From contig ML991866.1 of NCBI GenBank assembly GCA_010094025.1, forward strand, positions 1 through 64,000: DNA of 64,000 bases, read 5' to 3'. The position numbers and the translations under genes are program-made. Each line of letters begins with the position of its first letter. Position 1 is the first letter of the stretch. Origin of the DNA: Viridothelium virens. Its lineage: Eukaryota; Ascomycota; Dothideomycetes; Trypetheliales; Trypetheliaceae. Of the stretch, positions 20,522 to 32,247 are shown in pieces. The notes below the pieces were generated by a model that made no database searches, had not been told where the DNA came from, and worked only from the letters and a program-made list of their open reading frames with translations.

Positions 20522-22260
20522 ATGAACGTCTTTTCTCCTTCATTTTTTCTCCTCTCGCTCCTCATCCTTACACCACTTTCGTTTCTGACTTTACCTTTTA
20601 CCATCAAATTATGCGGTCGAGCTATAGGCTGGTATATTCGCAGCAGGACATCGTCGAGAAGGGAGTTGCTGCTCTCAAGAGCGGAAGCTGAAGAGAAGGA
20701 ATACCATGCCAAGAGCCCACCGAATGGAGACGAGGAATGGGAAAGAGTGGAAAGCTATACCGCAGGTTCCGACACAAACGGTGAGAAAGGGTCAAAGGCT
20801 TGGTCAGGTGTTATAGGATTCTTTCATCCATTCTGGTAAATTGCCCGATAGCCTAATGAGTTTCGATAATCCAGCTTACGACTCAATACAGCAACGCTGG
20901 CGGCGGTGGCGAACGAGTCCTCTGGGCTGCCATTCGCGCAACCCAAAGACGCTGGCCTGAAGTCCTCTGTATTGTTTACACTGGCGATCACGATGTCGAC
21001 AAAAACCAAATCATTGACCGTGTCCGTACTCGCTTCAACATCCACCTTCATCCGCCAAAAATCCAATTCCTGTACCTCTCCACTCGTCGCTTCGTGCTTG
21101 CCTCGACCTGGCCACATTTCACTTTGCTCGGACAAAGCTTTGGAAGCCTAGTACTCGCATATGATGCATTTAATCTGCTGGTTCCGGACGTTTTTGTAGA
21201 CACCATGGGTTACGCCTTCACCTTGGGGTTCTCTAAATTTCTGTTTCCCGATGTGCCCACTGGTGCATATGTACATTATCCGACTATTTCCACTGATATG
21301 CTCGGATCACTTGACGAAGGTGGACACGGCGTTAATGCGGGCCAGGGAAGGGGATACAGAGGTGTCGCAAAAAGGCAATACTGGCTGGCTTTTGCGTGGC
21401 TTTACAGTTTCGTTGGGGGCCAGGTCGACGTGGTAATGACGAACTCGACTTGGACACAGGGACACATTCGAAAGCTTTGGGGCCCGCGAAGGGCGAGAAG
21501 GAAGAAGGTGTTCGAGACAGAGGCCGTTTTCCCTCCTGTCGCCGTGGAAGAGCTGGAGGGAGCGATAGATGTCAGCAAGGAGAGTGAGAAAAATCGGGGC
21601 AAGTACCTCTTATATATTGCGCAGTTCCGACCGGAAAAGAACCATCAGGTCATACTCGATGCCTTCGCGAAGTTCCTACATGTTCAACAAGGGTCATCCC
21701 AGGAGAAACCGAAACTCATCCTCATCGGTTCTGTCCGCGATAGTGACGACGCGACAAGAGTTTATAAGCTTCGGCTTTTAGCTCACGAGTTGAAGATCAA
21801 GGACGATGTGGAATTCATTTGCGACGCCTCGTGGCCCCAGATTCTGGACTGGCTGCGTCGCAGCTGGGTTGGTGTCAATGGCATGTGGAACGAACATTTT
21901 GGGATCGGCGTCGTCGAGTATCAGGCAGCAGGTCTTATCAGCGTCGTCAATGCCAGCGGAGGTCCAAAAATCGACATCGTTGTTGACGTAGATGGGCAAC
22001 CCACTGGTAAGTACCTCAGTTCGGTCGTACACATCGTTTCTGACCCACTGCTCCCAGGTTTCCATGCTACAACACCTGAGGAGTTTGCCCATAGATTTGG
22101 CAAAGCACTCTCACTCAGTTCAGATGAAACACTAGCAATGCGGTTGCGTGCTAGAGCAAGCGCCAAAAGATTCACGGAGGACGCGTTTGCGGAGAAGTGG
22201 ATTAAACATATGGCGCGATTGATACAATTACATCAGGATAGTCATTCGTCCATGAAATGA
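20522..22260 (+). CDS. ALG11: GDP-Man:Man3GlcNAc2-PP-dolichol alpha-1,2-mannosyltransferase
   Basis: Adds the fourth and fifth mannoses to the lipid-linked oligosaccharide on the cytosolic face of the ER. Three exons: 20522-20835, 20892-22006 and 22058-22260, 543 residues. The N-terminus is a membrane anchor (FFLLSLLILTPLSFLTLPFT). The GT-B domain follows with FFHPFCNAGGGGERVLW (rejoined across intron 1), LLGQSFGSLVLAYDAF, DTMGYAFTLGFSKFLFPDVP, GAYVHYPTISTDML, the donor-side IAQFRPEKNHQVILDAF, and WVGVNGMWNEHFGIGVVEYQAAG with NASGGPKIDIVV, typical of ALG11 (GT4). Intron 2 is 51 bp, a multiple of three, and has no stop; I remove it because GTAAGT...CCCAG restores the family sequence PTGFHATTPEEFA. 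Retention would insert 17 residues. Confidence 0.95.
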
Positions 22261-23598
22261 AATTAAGAAATTGTTTCAAAAATATGTCTCACCGTCTCTA
22301 ATCCACCTCAACAGCCTGCAGCACTCCCGCTTCATACTAAAAGGTACGTGGAGTGAGAGAACACATGGATTCGTTCTGATATTTAAGATTTAATGATCTC
22401 ATTTCTGCTCCGTATTAGCCGGGACGTTCCGCTAAAATTGTTGACGGCTTCTGATGCGCGATCATCCATCCAAAGCACAACGTTTCTGGCCCTTCATCCA
22501 TCGAATCCTCTGTCGTCTACAATGCCTCCGTTGTGAGTTTCTCTACCCTATGACCCAGCTCCCGAGAATCATCTCATAGATACTCTCTCGCGCACTGTCG
22601 CGCTGATGATTACTCAGTGCATCCCATGTACACATCCACTGGTGGCCCACTCACGGCCCACATCACCTAATCTTTTGCATGCCTTTGCAACCCTAGCTAA
22701 CAATCCTGTTTTCAACAAAGCCCATTTCATATAGAATAGAATCATCGAACAGAAAGGAAGGGACTGTGGAAGAGCAGGAGTGACCAGCATGACGATGAGC
22801 TCGCAAGGAGAAGGTGCTATCCACGACTTGGCAAAGAGCTTGAATATTGTGGTCGCCAATTGGAGTGGGAGTCTCCTGTTGGTCCTCCGCGCTTTCCGCT
22901 TTAGACGTAGGAACATTGGAAAGTGAAACCAATAGCTGGGGAGATGAAGGTCGAACCGCTCTTATCATTTCGTTGTCCTGGCTACATGTGCAGTGACTTC
23001 CATCATAGCGTTCAACAAGTAATGCCGAACTTCGAGTGATACATCAAGACCCAAAGGAAGGGACTTTGGAGAGATGGACGAAGAAGAATTGAAGTTAAGA
23101 GTTTGTGGGTCGGCAGAAATAGAAGTATATGGATCTCTCCTATTGTGACGGCGGTAAAACGGGGTCAAATTCACACCAGACGCGTGACAGTGCAACGATG
23201 CTCTAAGTTACATTACAGCATGCCTGCTCACTACAATACTTATAAAAGAAACATAGTGCCACCACGTCTATTTTGTAGTAACGGAAATATGTACGTTCTG
23301 TGTTCCGTACTTTTTAAGAATGCAGTGCTCGGGAAATCAGCGCACTCGCCGGCCCGGCACTTCTATTCAACGTTGAAACCAATTACTTGCCATGTCAGGC
23401 ATCTGCGAAAGAAATTTTTATGCCGAGTCCTGCATGAAGGATCTCTCGGCGCATTCAATTCGTGAACATTGCGGAAGCCCCACACGCTGAACACCAATTG
23501 CTGTAACCAAGAAGGGATACCAAAAAGGTTAGCTGCGCCTCCCGATAGCTACATAACAACAGGACATATGAAATAGCGTTGCCGGACATATGTACAGT
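22261..23598. other. Intergenic stretch between convergent ALG11 and the Siw14-like gene
   Basis: 1.3 kb with no recognised gene. Two abutting minus-strand frames (22693-22968 and 22965-23195) contain protein-like text (SLPLGLDVSLEVRHYLLNAM and PSSPQLLVSLSNVPTSK) in different frames, which could be an unrecognised or decayed gene. An ATGCCTCCGTT/GTGAGT sequence at about 22521 resembles a tiny first exon on the plus strand, but the following exon has no family. Both remain unproven. Confidence 0.3.
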
Positions 23599-24740
23599 CT
23601 ATGCCCTAACCTTTGGCGCTCCCGTCCTTGATGCAACAGGAGTGAGAGTGCGTGCTGTCGGCTGCTGCGGAGAACCAATCCAGTGCTCGTGCGCAGCCAC
23701 CCTAGCCAAGGCTGTTGCATCGTAGTTCCGGATCCAGACTTCGTCAGGGGGGCGGGCTTTTGGGTCGGCGTAAGTATGGTACTCACTAATAGCGGCGATG
23801 AGGTCTTCGCCAATGACACGACGGAAGCAGGCAACTACGCAACCTGTGCGATGCTAAACTTGAGGATCAGCAGGGTTGACCTTGTGGTTGGGCGTATGAG
23901 TATGTTGGCTTGAGCTTGAGGAGAGAACGTACCCTGCCTTGATTGCAGTGGATAAGTATTGGGTGACTGCTACGGCGAAGAATGACAGCAAGTGCGGAGT
24001 TAAAGTTTACAACTGGCGTGGATGGCTTGCCCTCCTTGTTTGGTAGAATTGGGATTTGGATATGCTCAATGCCATTTTCTTTCATCCATTCCGCGTGCGC
24101 TGGTGGTGTAATTGCAGACACCAGAGTCCTGCATACATTGTCAGCATAGCCCTACGATGCCGCAGATACCCAATGATCTCAAGCAACTTACAGGACCGTC
24201 TTCAATTTCAGAGTCTCAAGAAACCCCTGGTTTGCCTCCAGTGGATATCCACTGCGGAAGATACAGCCAGGAATGACCGCACCATAATTCGGTGGGGGGG
24301 TCATCGACTTCATCCGAGGCAAAGATCGAGAATGTATGTGGCAATTGCGCAGAGCGAGGGCAGCTGCCATGTATTTAGCTTAAGGCTTCATGACTCTTTG
24401 AGGCAATCGCCTGCAAACCTGCTGGAGACCCAGCGCCCGTCTGAGGTGCACTCGTCACAGAGTCTATCTCCACAGCATGCTCGGACGAGGATTCGACTGA
24501 CTTGATGGAGATGGCCTCGTCCGAAGTTTCTGTGTCAACGCCACAATCGTCGTTCGAGGTAGAGAGAGGTTGACCAGAGAGGTAGTTCGCTTCCACAAAG
24601 CCAGATTTATCCACAGTGACGTCCCGGGACTCGAGTTTACTCGTCATGACACTGTCGTGACGCTGTCGATCACTTTCTTCGGCACTGTGAATCTTCAACA
24701 ACTTGTTAAAAGCTAAAGCCTCGAGGGTTCGTGCGGGCAT
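23599..24740 (-). CDS. Siw14/Oca-type tyrosine phosphatase-like protein
   Basis: A cysteine phosphatase of the plant-and-fungi atypical DSP group; yeast Siw14 removes the 5-beta phosphate of inositol pyrophosphates. Exons 24419-24740, 24192-24363, 23933-24128 and 23599-23853, 314 residues. The N-terminal ~105 residues are polar and probably disordered. Family landmarks then follow: PPPNYGAVIPGCIFRSGYP, FLETLKLKTVLTLVS, GIEHIQIPILPNKEG, and the P-loop HCNQGRHRTGC (Cys-x5-Arg), which is split by intron 3 just after the first Arg codon. VVACFRRVIGEDLIAAISEY follows and the C-terminus is proline/threonine-rich. The first intron has a weak donor (GTTTGC); if it is not real, translation could start at the ATG at 24370, giving a shorter catalytic protein. 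It is adjacent to, and on the same strand as, another cysteine phosphatase (YVH1). Confidence 0.87.
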
Positions 24741-25360
24741 AAGATTTCAAGAGATACGACGGATCGAGATGGAGCTGGGGGGGGGTTTAGAGATCGAGGA
24801 TGTCCAGGCCACGGCGAGGCAATGCCTGAGATTTGACTGTTAGATCCATTTTACTTTTACCTGGGGTACAGGTTGTGAACCGCAGGCACCTATGGCCGTT
24901 CATTGACTTACTTCGCGGGCTACCGGAGGTTCAGTAACAGCATCTTGATTGAAGCGAGTTCAGCTCTTTGACAGTGTGCAGCTGCATTATATAAACGAGC
25001 AGGATTTGAGAATTTCATGCACGCGGTGTGAACTTGGACTTTGTTAGCGAGCGCGAAAGGCTCAGTCTTGATCCAGTGGTACGTGGTCAAACAATGAGGA
25101 CCTCAGAGGACTGGTGGGTTTTTTTTGGGCAAATCAGGAACTCGACGTTTGTGAGTCTGCTGAGTGCCCCTAGTGACATCACGTGCGGAAGTTTCCGTAG
25201 GGCTGAGCCGGTCAGGGTCCATTTTGATTTCCTCGATAAGCTTTCCCTATTTGGACGTCTGAATGCATGTCCGAATTCCCACTCCGAACCCTTGCCCCCG
25301 TATTTGTACAGCACAACTTATCACCTAAATAAATAGCTGAGAAGGGATAGAAGGCAAGAT
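24741..25360. other. Siw14-like promoter and YVH1 3' side
   Basis: 620 bp. A run of nine or ten G lies at about 24777-24786 near the start of the Siw14-like gene. No gene recognised. Confidence 0.4.
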
Positions 25361-26899
25361 TCACAGGTTTTCCTGACCCCTCCCAGCCACTCGCGAGCCA
25401 ACGGTAGGTGGCATCCGAATGCCCATGCTCGCTCCTCCAACCGGCCTTGGTCTTATCTGATCAACTCGGCCTCTGGCAAGGGTGATGCCCGGCACAATCC
25501 ACTCGCCGCAACTGCATTGCATACCCTGCCAAGCATACTTTCCCACATTTGTCCTGCACTTTGGGCATTCCAACCGACCATCCAGCTTGCCTTGTTCAAG
25601 TTCTGGTCGCATCCATGAAAGAGGATCGAGGAAATAGTGGGCGCAGGATCCATCTTGGGCGAAGTGATCTGGGGCTTGGATACTGTCATCAAGTTTGTCT
25701 CCTTTCTGCTTATGATCAGTCACAAATTGTGACGTCGCGAGTGGCCGCCTGATTTGGTGAGCGTCGTTCTCTACAGAAGCGCTGGAGCGGTTTTACCTGC
25801 ACTTCCTGCATCTTAGAGAAAATTCTTCAGATCCCTTTTCCAAGGTTCCATGCTCGTCTTCAAATCGAATTTTGTCCGTATCTGGAGCTTGTCCACATTC
25901 ACCACTAAGCTGCACCTCCCGTTGATATAGCCATCGCTGATAGATTGGGTCTGCCTCGAGGTCTTGCGGTGAATTCATTTGATGGAACAGCTCAAGTTGC
26001 TTCAGAAACCCGGCATTCGGCTCACATAGCGGTCGACTCTTTTGCAATTGGGTCAATGCCTCTGATGGCGCCATGTGAGACTTATGCATCATGTAAGCCA
26101 TAACACAGGCTGCCGAACGTGATTTGCCCATGGCACTAGATTAGGCATAGCTTCTGCGTGAGATCAGAGTTTTTTTTGTTTATTTCTCTGGTGATGGAAG
26201 AGCAGCAATACCAAACAGAGACACGCGAATAAATGCAGCGTAAATCTTGTGCATACATTGGAAAGCACGAGTAAATGGTGCGAGCATGGAACTAAAGCGT
26301 CGATCGGGAATCACAAAAGAGGTAATCCGAAAAAAGCACACATTCTCAGGATAATGAAGCCCGCCGAAAGCCAAAAATGTGGGATGATAGGATCGTAAGA
26401 AGACGAGGTATGATAACGTAACAAAGATCTTCTAGATTTCGAGGCCAGTCACTACCTACGAGTACTGGTACTTCGGGATTGCAGTGATGACATCGCGAGG
26501 AACGGTCTGACCGCTATGTCAGGAGAATTGAATTCTTGGACCTACCAGTGGACAAGCACTCCTCCACCGCCATCTAGTCCATCTTGAATAAATTTGTTGG
26601 TTACGGGGAAATGCTCCAATAGATTTTCGTCGTCAACATCGTCGACCTGCACAATTTTGTGGTAGTACGGGCTGAACAGGCCTTCATCAACGTCAAGGCG
26701 CAGCACTGAAAGTACGTGGGTGATGTTGGCCGCCTTGAGAGCTTCTTTTCGACGCATCGAGAAAATTCTGCTTTGGCGATTAGCAGCTGGATGTGAAAGT
26801 GGCGCCTGCATGGCCATTCCAGGCTTGGCAGATAGCGGTAAGGACGGACCCGCCGATGTAAAGACCCTGCACGCCTGGTACCTGATCGAGAAGCGCCAT
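25361..26899 (-). CDS. YVH1: Dual-specificity phosphatase Yvh1
   Basis: In yeast Yvh1 is needed for late 60S ribosome maturation (Mrt4 release) as well as growth and sporulation. Four exons: 26850-26899, 26546-26767, 25797-26135 and 25361-25748, 332 residues. The start is the ATG of MALLDQVPGVQGLYIGG. The catalytic domain has NITHVLSVLRLDVDEG, VQVDDVDDENLLEHF (the general-acid loop) and HCAMGKSRSA (Cys-x5-Arg). The C-terminal zinc-binding domain has LRCRKCR, HYFLDPLSWM, LECPKCRTNVGKYAW and MQCSCGEWIVPG. The second intron (26136-26545) is 410 bp, far longer than neighbours, and lies inside the codon for the catalytic Cys; the first has a weak GTCCGT donor. Everything else is canonical, so the gene looks functional. 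Confidence 0.93.
26136..26545 (-). other. Unusually long 410-bp intron inside the YVH1 active-site codon
   Basis: Donor GTAGGT and acceptor AATCTAG are good and rejoin CAC-TG/T-GCC as His-Cys-Ala of the phosphatase loop. Most introns here are 49-103 bp. The interior contains a 64-codon open frame and an A8 run near the 3' end. I see no inverted repeat or target duplication proving an insertion, and no clear snoRNA boxes. Confidence 0.7.
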
Positions 26900-29800
26900 C
26901 GAGGATATGTGTCTCTGAGATGATCGAAATGACAGAATGATTAGATCCCGGCACGGTGTGGTGGGTGTGAGGGTCTCGATCGGCACCCCGACCCAAGCAC
27001 TCCAAGCTCGGAGTCAAAGGTACCTTACCACGCTTACCTATGGACTGGCCGACCACTGCCGACACCCTTTAATTAGCAGGTCTTTGTATGTATGGACTAC
27101 GTGTGATCCACTCCTTTCAAGTGCAGCAATGTTTTCTCCAATACAGGAATTCGGCCGAATGGAGCCATTTACACGAGCCCAACCCTCTTCATTTTGCTGT
27201 GCGCCTATCCTGAGATGAAACAATGATCAATGCCTCCCAGCATTGCAATACTCATATTTGCCTTTGGTCTTCTGGAGTACGTGTCTCAAGTTCCCCCCAA
27301 CGTAAATCTTACCAAGCAGATGCAAAAATTTGAATTCTACGGCTTCTGACAGGTGGTGCTTGATGCCTGGAGGGTCATCATTCGCTGGTAATGTCATTAT
27401 GAGTGCCGAATTTGAATCCCCATTGGACAATTGAGTCGACCTGCACGCGGCCATAATAGAGTTGCACAACATGCCTGGACAAACTATTTCTGCGACCACA
27501 TTGATTCAGAGCTAGATCCCTCGAACGCGGTTAGATGGGCAGCCAAGCAGACATGAAACATTCTCCATTCCAGCTCTGCACATCCAATCCTATACGTGCC
27601 TGAGAGCTCAAGCTAGGGCATCGGGGAAAGGGGTTCTGATTGCTGCATATCTGGTCCCAATAGTTCACGCGTTTGGCACCCAGGTGTCCGCGTGGCTTGC
27701 CGAAGCATAGGAAATTACTGCAGTCTCTGGGAAATGAAACCTTTGTTGATGCTCTGTTCATTTGTGAAGTGAGGCCGGTACTCCATGACGAAACTACGGC
27801 CCAGAGATGGATTGACTTTCTGCCGACTCGTTTGTGACTTTGAAACCGGGCGAAGCCTGTAGTAAACATCAGACACACGAGATTCGAGATCTCAACTGTT
27901 CGTGCAGGCTCGGCGAGGCGTGCGAGGCTACAGAGAGAAGCATCCGGATGAACAAAATGGGAGCATGGTCCACCGCTAAAAGCTAAGCGAGATGCAAGCT
28001 ATTACGATAGGCGGAGTAGACAGGTCATTGACACCTTCACCCCTTACGCATATGGTTGAGAGGGCTTAATGAGGAGCTAACTTATTTTGCAACGGCGATC
28101 CAAGGTGTCAAAAAAGCAAATTAGTGATGGCGGGGGATCTCTTCTGGCTAATTTGCTTGGCTGAGGTCAGACGTACAGTGGTCCCGCTAAAAGCACTGGG
28201 TTTAGAGTAAATGCCCGGGACGGGTAATTTAGGGCGGGATGCATGAAAAGGATTTGGCGAGATTGTCATTGCTCATGTTTGAGATGGACCATCTCTTGGC
28301 TGCAGCTATTAAGGATGGAGACGGCCCGAAGCATTGGGTAAGGCTGACTTGGTGCTTCCGCCGCAATTTGGCTCGTTCACAGCAGCGCCCTGTGGCCCGA
28401 TTGTGTGCCCAATCATACTTGCTTGACTGGCCAGCCCCTCATCATCCAATCTGCAGAGATCCCAACGGAGCCCTCATCTGCTTCCCGCATTGCAGTCGTG
28501 AATTGTAGACGCTCCCACGAGGGCGCTTCAGCTTGTCGTGTCACCTCATCAATGCGGTGATCATCAGCCAACGTGACAGGCAACTGAGTCCTCCCAAATG
28601 GCATGCGTGGGAAGCAGCGAGAGAGCAGCAGAAGAAGAATAAGCGGTACAGGAGCAATCACCAAGCTGGTCGTAGCCTAGATAATCGGGGCTCCACCGTC
28701 GGGGAGGTACCGGTACCAGGACGTGACCTGAACCTCTCTGCCCTGAAACCCGGCTTTGCAGGCTGCACGACCATTGTGGACTCCAGCAACCCGCCGGTCA
28801 GATACTACGTGCGCGGGCGCATCTGCTGCGCGTCTCTTCTTCGCCCGCCATGGTCTCGACAGCGGGACCGGAGTCGCGCAGAGGCTTCGCAAGACTGAGC
28901 ACATGTATGTCAGACTAGGGCTTTGGAGGAGAAGGAAGGTCATCGCTGCGCTGCCACTGGCGGGCTGGCAACCCTGTCCCGGTATCCCGCTTCTTCTGGA
29001 AGAACAGCAGGATGGTGCACGATCAAAGGCTGCAGGCTTGTACCTGTGGGGGAGGCCCACCCTTGCTGCTGCAGTGCTAGTAGAGCCCAGCTGTTGTCCT
29101 GTTATACGGCAGTCCGGGCAGTGGGCGTATCTGAGGAGGGCTGATCCTGTCAACGGCCCTCCTAACTACCTAGGGCTCTGCAGGCCCCTCTAGCCATCGA
29201 GGGCTATCTTTTACCAAATGATTCCCACGCTCCCCGCCCGGCCCATCATTTTCTCAACTAGTCTGTTGGTTGCAATCCTTTCTCCGCCGGGCTCGTACGA
29301 CTCAAGCGGTGCTCCCGTACTGAGGTACACATATGTCGCTGCAGCCACTTGCTCCGCTACCTGACGACTCGCTGCGTTTCTTGACTTTTTTTCCTGACCT
29401 TCCCCATTGCCCAGACCGTGCGATTGTGGAGCGCGTCCGCCGCCTTTGGACGGTGCCTACTACTAATCTCTCTTTATAAGGCAGTGCAGCTGCCCCCCCT
29501 TCTTCCCTACCTGCCGCGTAGCGGTCCAGACTGGTCGCACACCGAGCAAACCTTCCACAAAACCGCCCTCGCCCGCGAGCCGAGCCGGCGCCTCGTGAAA
29601 TCTGGGCATGCAGCTTGTCCCCGGAGACGGCGCCTTTGATCAATGATCGCTTTCAATTATCGTAAGTCGATGCCACCTCCTCTGCTGCGCCTGGCCGTCA
29701 ACGTCGAGATCTGCTGGGTGGGAGGGTGTGTCGTAGGGCTGAAAGCTCTGCGGATTTCGCCAGCGGGCCTTCCCCGCCAAACATTCTGATCCATTCTCCA

Positions 29801-30004
29801 CACCCAATCATTTCCAGAATGCCTTATATACCTCGTCCACGCCTCCCGTCTGCCATTTCACCGTGTAACCGCGACCTTTCCTTTGCGGCTGACCGTGCTA
29901 CCTAGCACCACTATCTATTCCTGCCTCCGACCATTCCTGCTAATTGCCACCTGTGGCGCGGTGCCACACACACGCTCAGCTGGAAGGACGCTGCATTGGC
30001 CCGT
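26900..30004. other. Gene-poor 3.1-kb stretch upstream of the C2H2 regulator
   Basis: No gene recognised on either strand; the longest frames (27531-27878 minus, 28677-29153 minus, 28756-29193 plus) overlap each other and lack motifs. A small inverted repeat (AAGCAAATTAG at 28114-28124 and CTAATTTGCTT at 28148-28158) could form an 11-bp stem. From about 28700 the DNA is more GC-rich, and the pyrimidine-rich end (29800-30000) probably belongs to a long 5' leader or promoter of the zinc-finger gene. Confidence 0.4.
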
Positions 30005-32247
30005 ATGGATTTCTCGCATGCCGGCTCAACACCTTCGATCCGGATTCACGACTCGAACGCCCATATCGACCGGTACGCTATACCAAGACGCGCTTCCTAT
30101 GTGTCCTCTCGCTCCTCAGCCACTTCCTCCCCAATGTCTATACCTCAATCCTCCCGCGAGTCGCCGCCACCACCACTTCCTCCCCCTCGGCACATTAGTG
30201 GGTTAACAGCCAGCAACGATCCTGGGTGGTCATGGGGAAATCCACCCGGATTTGGCCGAAGCCAGCTGAGCGAGGTGAAGCCAGGATCTAGTCTGTGGGG
30301 GGATTGGCCGTCCAAAAAATCAGAAAAAGCTTTGCATGATGAGGATCAAAATGGCTTGGAATTTGCAAGAAGGGGCAGTTCGACCTCAACGGTGAAGCTC
30401 GAGCATGATCCTGATTTGCCTATGAGCGATGGCGATGGCAGCGCTAGTTCAGGCGGACTTGATTACAGGTCGGTACTCCGTAATCCCGGTTTTTTTTTTT
30501 TGCTTTAAAAAATATTTTTTTTTCTGTCTTGTTTTTGGATTGAACCTTTTTTTTTTTTTTTTTTTTTCCTCCTAATCAAAACGCACAAATTGCGGTATCT
30601 AGTCCTGCTCTACCTACCGATATGCGTCACCATTGCCACGATAATGATAACTAATTTTCCTTTCGAATGCAGGTCGCGCAGCGATTACGATAAGCAATTA
30701 CTGTCCAAGATTGGAGGCCCATCGGTCATACCGGAGCGAAGACACACGGGCGGCGACACGACCATGTCGCGGTGGTCAAGTGTTTCTTCGTCGGGACCAA
30801 CATCGCCCCGAAATGCTGTAATGAGGAGCGCAGCATTGGACCAAGCGGGCATTGAGCATGGGCGGACCCGACGGATCGGTAGCGCATCAACAATCGGAAC
30901 CGCAGATGAGACTGCATCGCACCGTGGAAGTTACGATCACAGCATTTTCTCTGACCACGATTTCCATATGGATGATAGTGGGATGAAAGACTTGAACATC
31001 AACGAACGTAGCCCTTCTTTGACCGAGGATTTGGCCATGGCGCCAAAAGCGGGGCAGAAGCGAAGAGCAGACTCGCCTCAGCGCGAGCCTACACGCGAGG
31101 AACGATCATCTACAAGCAGCAACAGCGGGGGAAATGACCTCTTCCATCGCCGCTCAATTGCACAACTCCAATTTGCCACACGGAATTCGCCGGGAGCGCG
31201 TTTACACACACATCAGGGGTCCGTGTCATCAAATTCATCACTAGGGGCGCGGAACGGCTCTCTCGCTTCATCCTACGGCCTATCAGTCGCCAGCAGTGCC
31301 ACGAGTTACAGCTCAGATCGCTTGGACCGATTCTCGCCTGGCGCTTTGTCACCTTCGGCCGATCCTGATCTTGGTCCCACATCACCGTATGCTACAAGTA
31401 GATCGTTGAACCCAAGTCCCCGGGGTTCGCTCTCTGCAGCGCAACAGCAACAAACGACTACCGACAGCGCGCCGAGCCAACGAAGTGGGGTGCCTGGAGG
31501 TGATGGTCAATCGCATTCCAGACACAGCAGCTTGGGCAAGATGTCCGGCATGTTCATATGCGAATGCTGTCCGAAGAAACCCAAAAAGTTTGAGACTGCA
31601 GATGAGCTTCGGTAGGTGCTCTCCGAGACACGGCTCGGACTACAGTTCCTGCAGGATCTTGGCTAATCTGCTCGACTAGGCTCCACACAATGGAAAAACA
31701 ATACAGCTGTGCCTACTGCAAGAATCGGTTCAAGAACAAGAACGAAGCAGAACGGCACCAGAATTCCCTCCATTTACGGAAACACTCGTGGTCGTGCAAC
31801 GCGCTCACAGGTCCCGAAGCCGCCTTCACGCAGCCTACTAACCCCGCTTCGGCCGTCGACGTGTGCGGATACTGCGGCGAAGAGTTTCCCACACCGCCAG
31901 ACTGGGCGGTGCGCACCGATCATCTCAACCGCGTCCACAAATTCATGGAATGTAATCAAACCAAAAAATTCTACCGCGCCGACCACTTTCGCCAACATCT
32001 CAAACACAGTCACGCGGGCACAAGCGGGAAGTGGACAAATATGCTGGAGAACGCATGCATGAGGGATGAGCCGCCCCCAAAGGAACGCATACCGTCTGTC
32101 AGCTCAGTCAGCAGCAGCGTCGCAGGCTCCAGCAATGCGACGGGTGGTGCTGGTGTCGCCGCCGGTTTCATGGCTCCACCGGCGACGATGACGGTTCCGG
32201 GCACGACCAAACACGAGGTCATTAATGAATCGCATGAAGAAACATGA
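30005..32247 (+). CDS. C2H2 zinc-finger protein, probable transcription regulator
   Basis: Three exons: 30005-30468, 30673-31611 and 31680-32247, 656 residues. The start is the first ATG in frame (MDFSHAGSTPSIRIHD). The first ~440 residues are Ser/Pro/Arg-rich and probably disordered, with a basic KRRADSPQRE patch that could be a nuclear signal. The C-terminal third holds the fingers: FICECCPKKPKKF through LHTM (atypical, across intron 2), the classical YSCAYCKNRFKNKNEAERHQ, then a Cys-x2-Cys pair DVCGYCGEEFPTPPDW followed by HLNRVH, and FMECNQTKKFYRADHFRQHL. This arrangement matches a conserved uncharacterised Pezizomycotina family often annotated only as a C2H2 finger domain protein. Intron 1 (204 bp) contains two long T tracts. 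DNA targets are unknown. Confidence 0.88.
30489..30567 (+). repeat. Two poly-T tracts in intron 1 of the C2H2 gene
   Basis: A run of about 12 T near 30490-30501 and one of about 21 T at 30547-30567 surround a TA-rich patch. They enlarge this intron to 204 bp. Slippage-prone simple sequence; no target duplication was seen to suggest insertion. Confidence 0.7.

Noticed and set aside
22007-22057. Treating the in-frame segment as ALG11 coding sequence
   Set aside because: It has perfect GTAAGT and CCCAG ends, and removing it restores the conserved PTGFHATTPEEFA block.
28114-28158. 11-bp inverted repeat as a terminator or small mobile element
   Set aside because: Too short, with no flanking duplication or adjacent gene end; recorded only as a minor stem.
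27227-29193. Candidate genes in the 27.2-29.2 kb interval
   Set aside because: Overlapping frames on both strands with biased or random composition, no motifs and no sensible splice chain.
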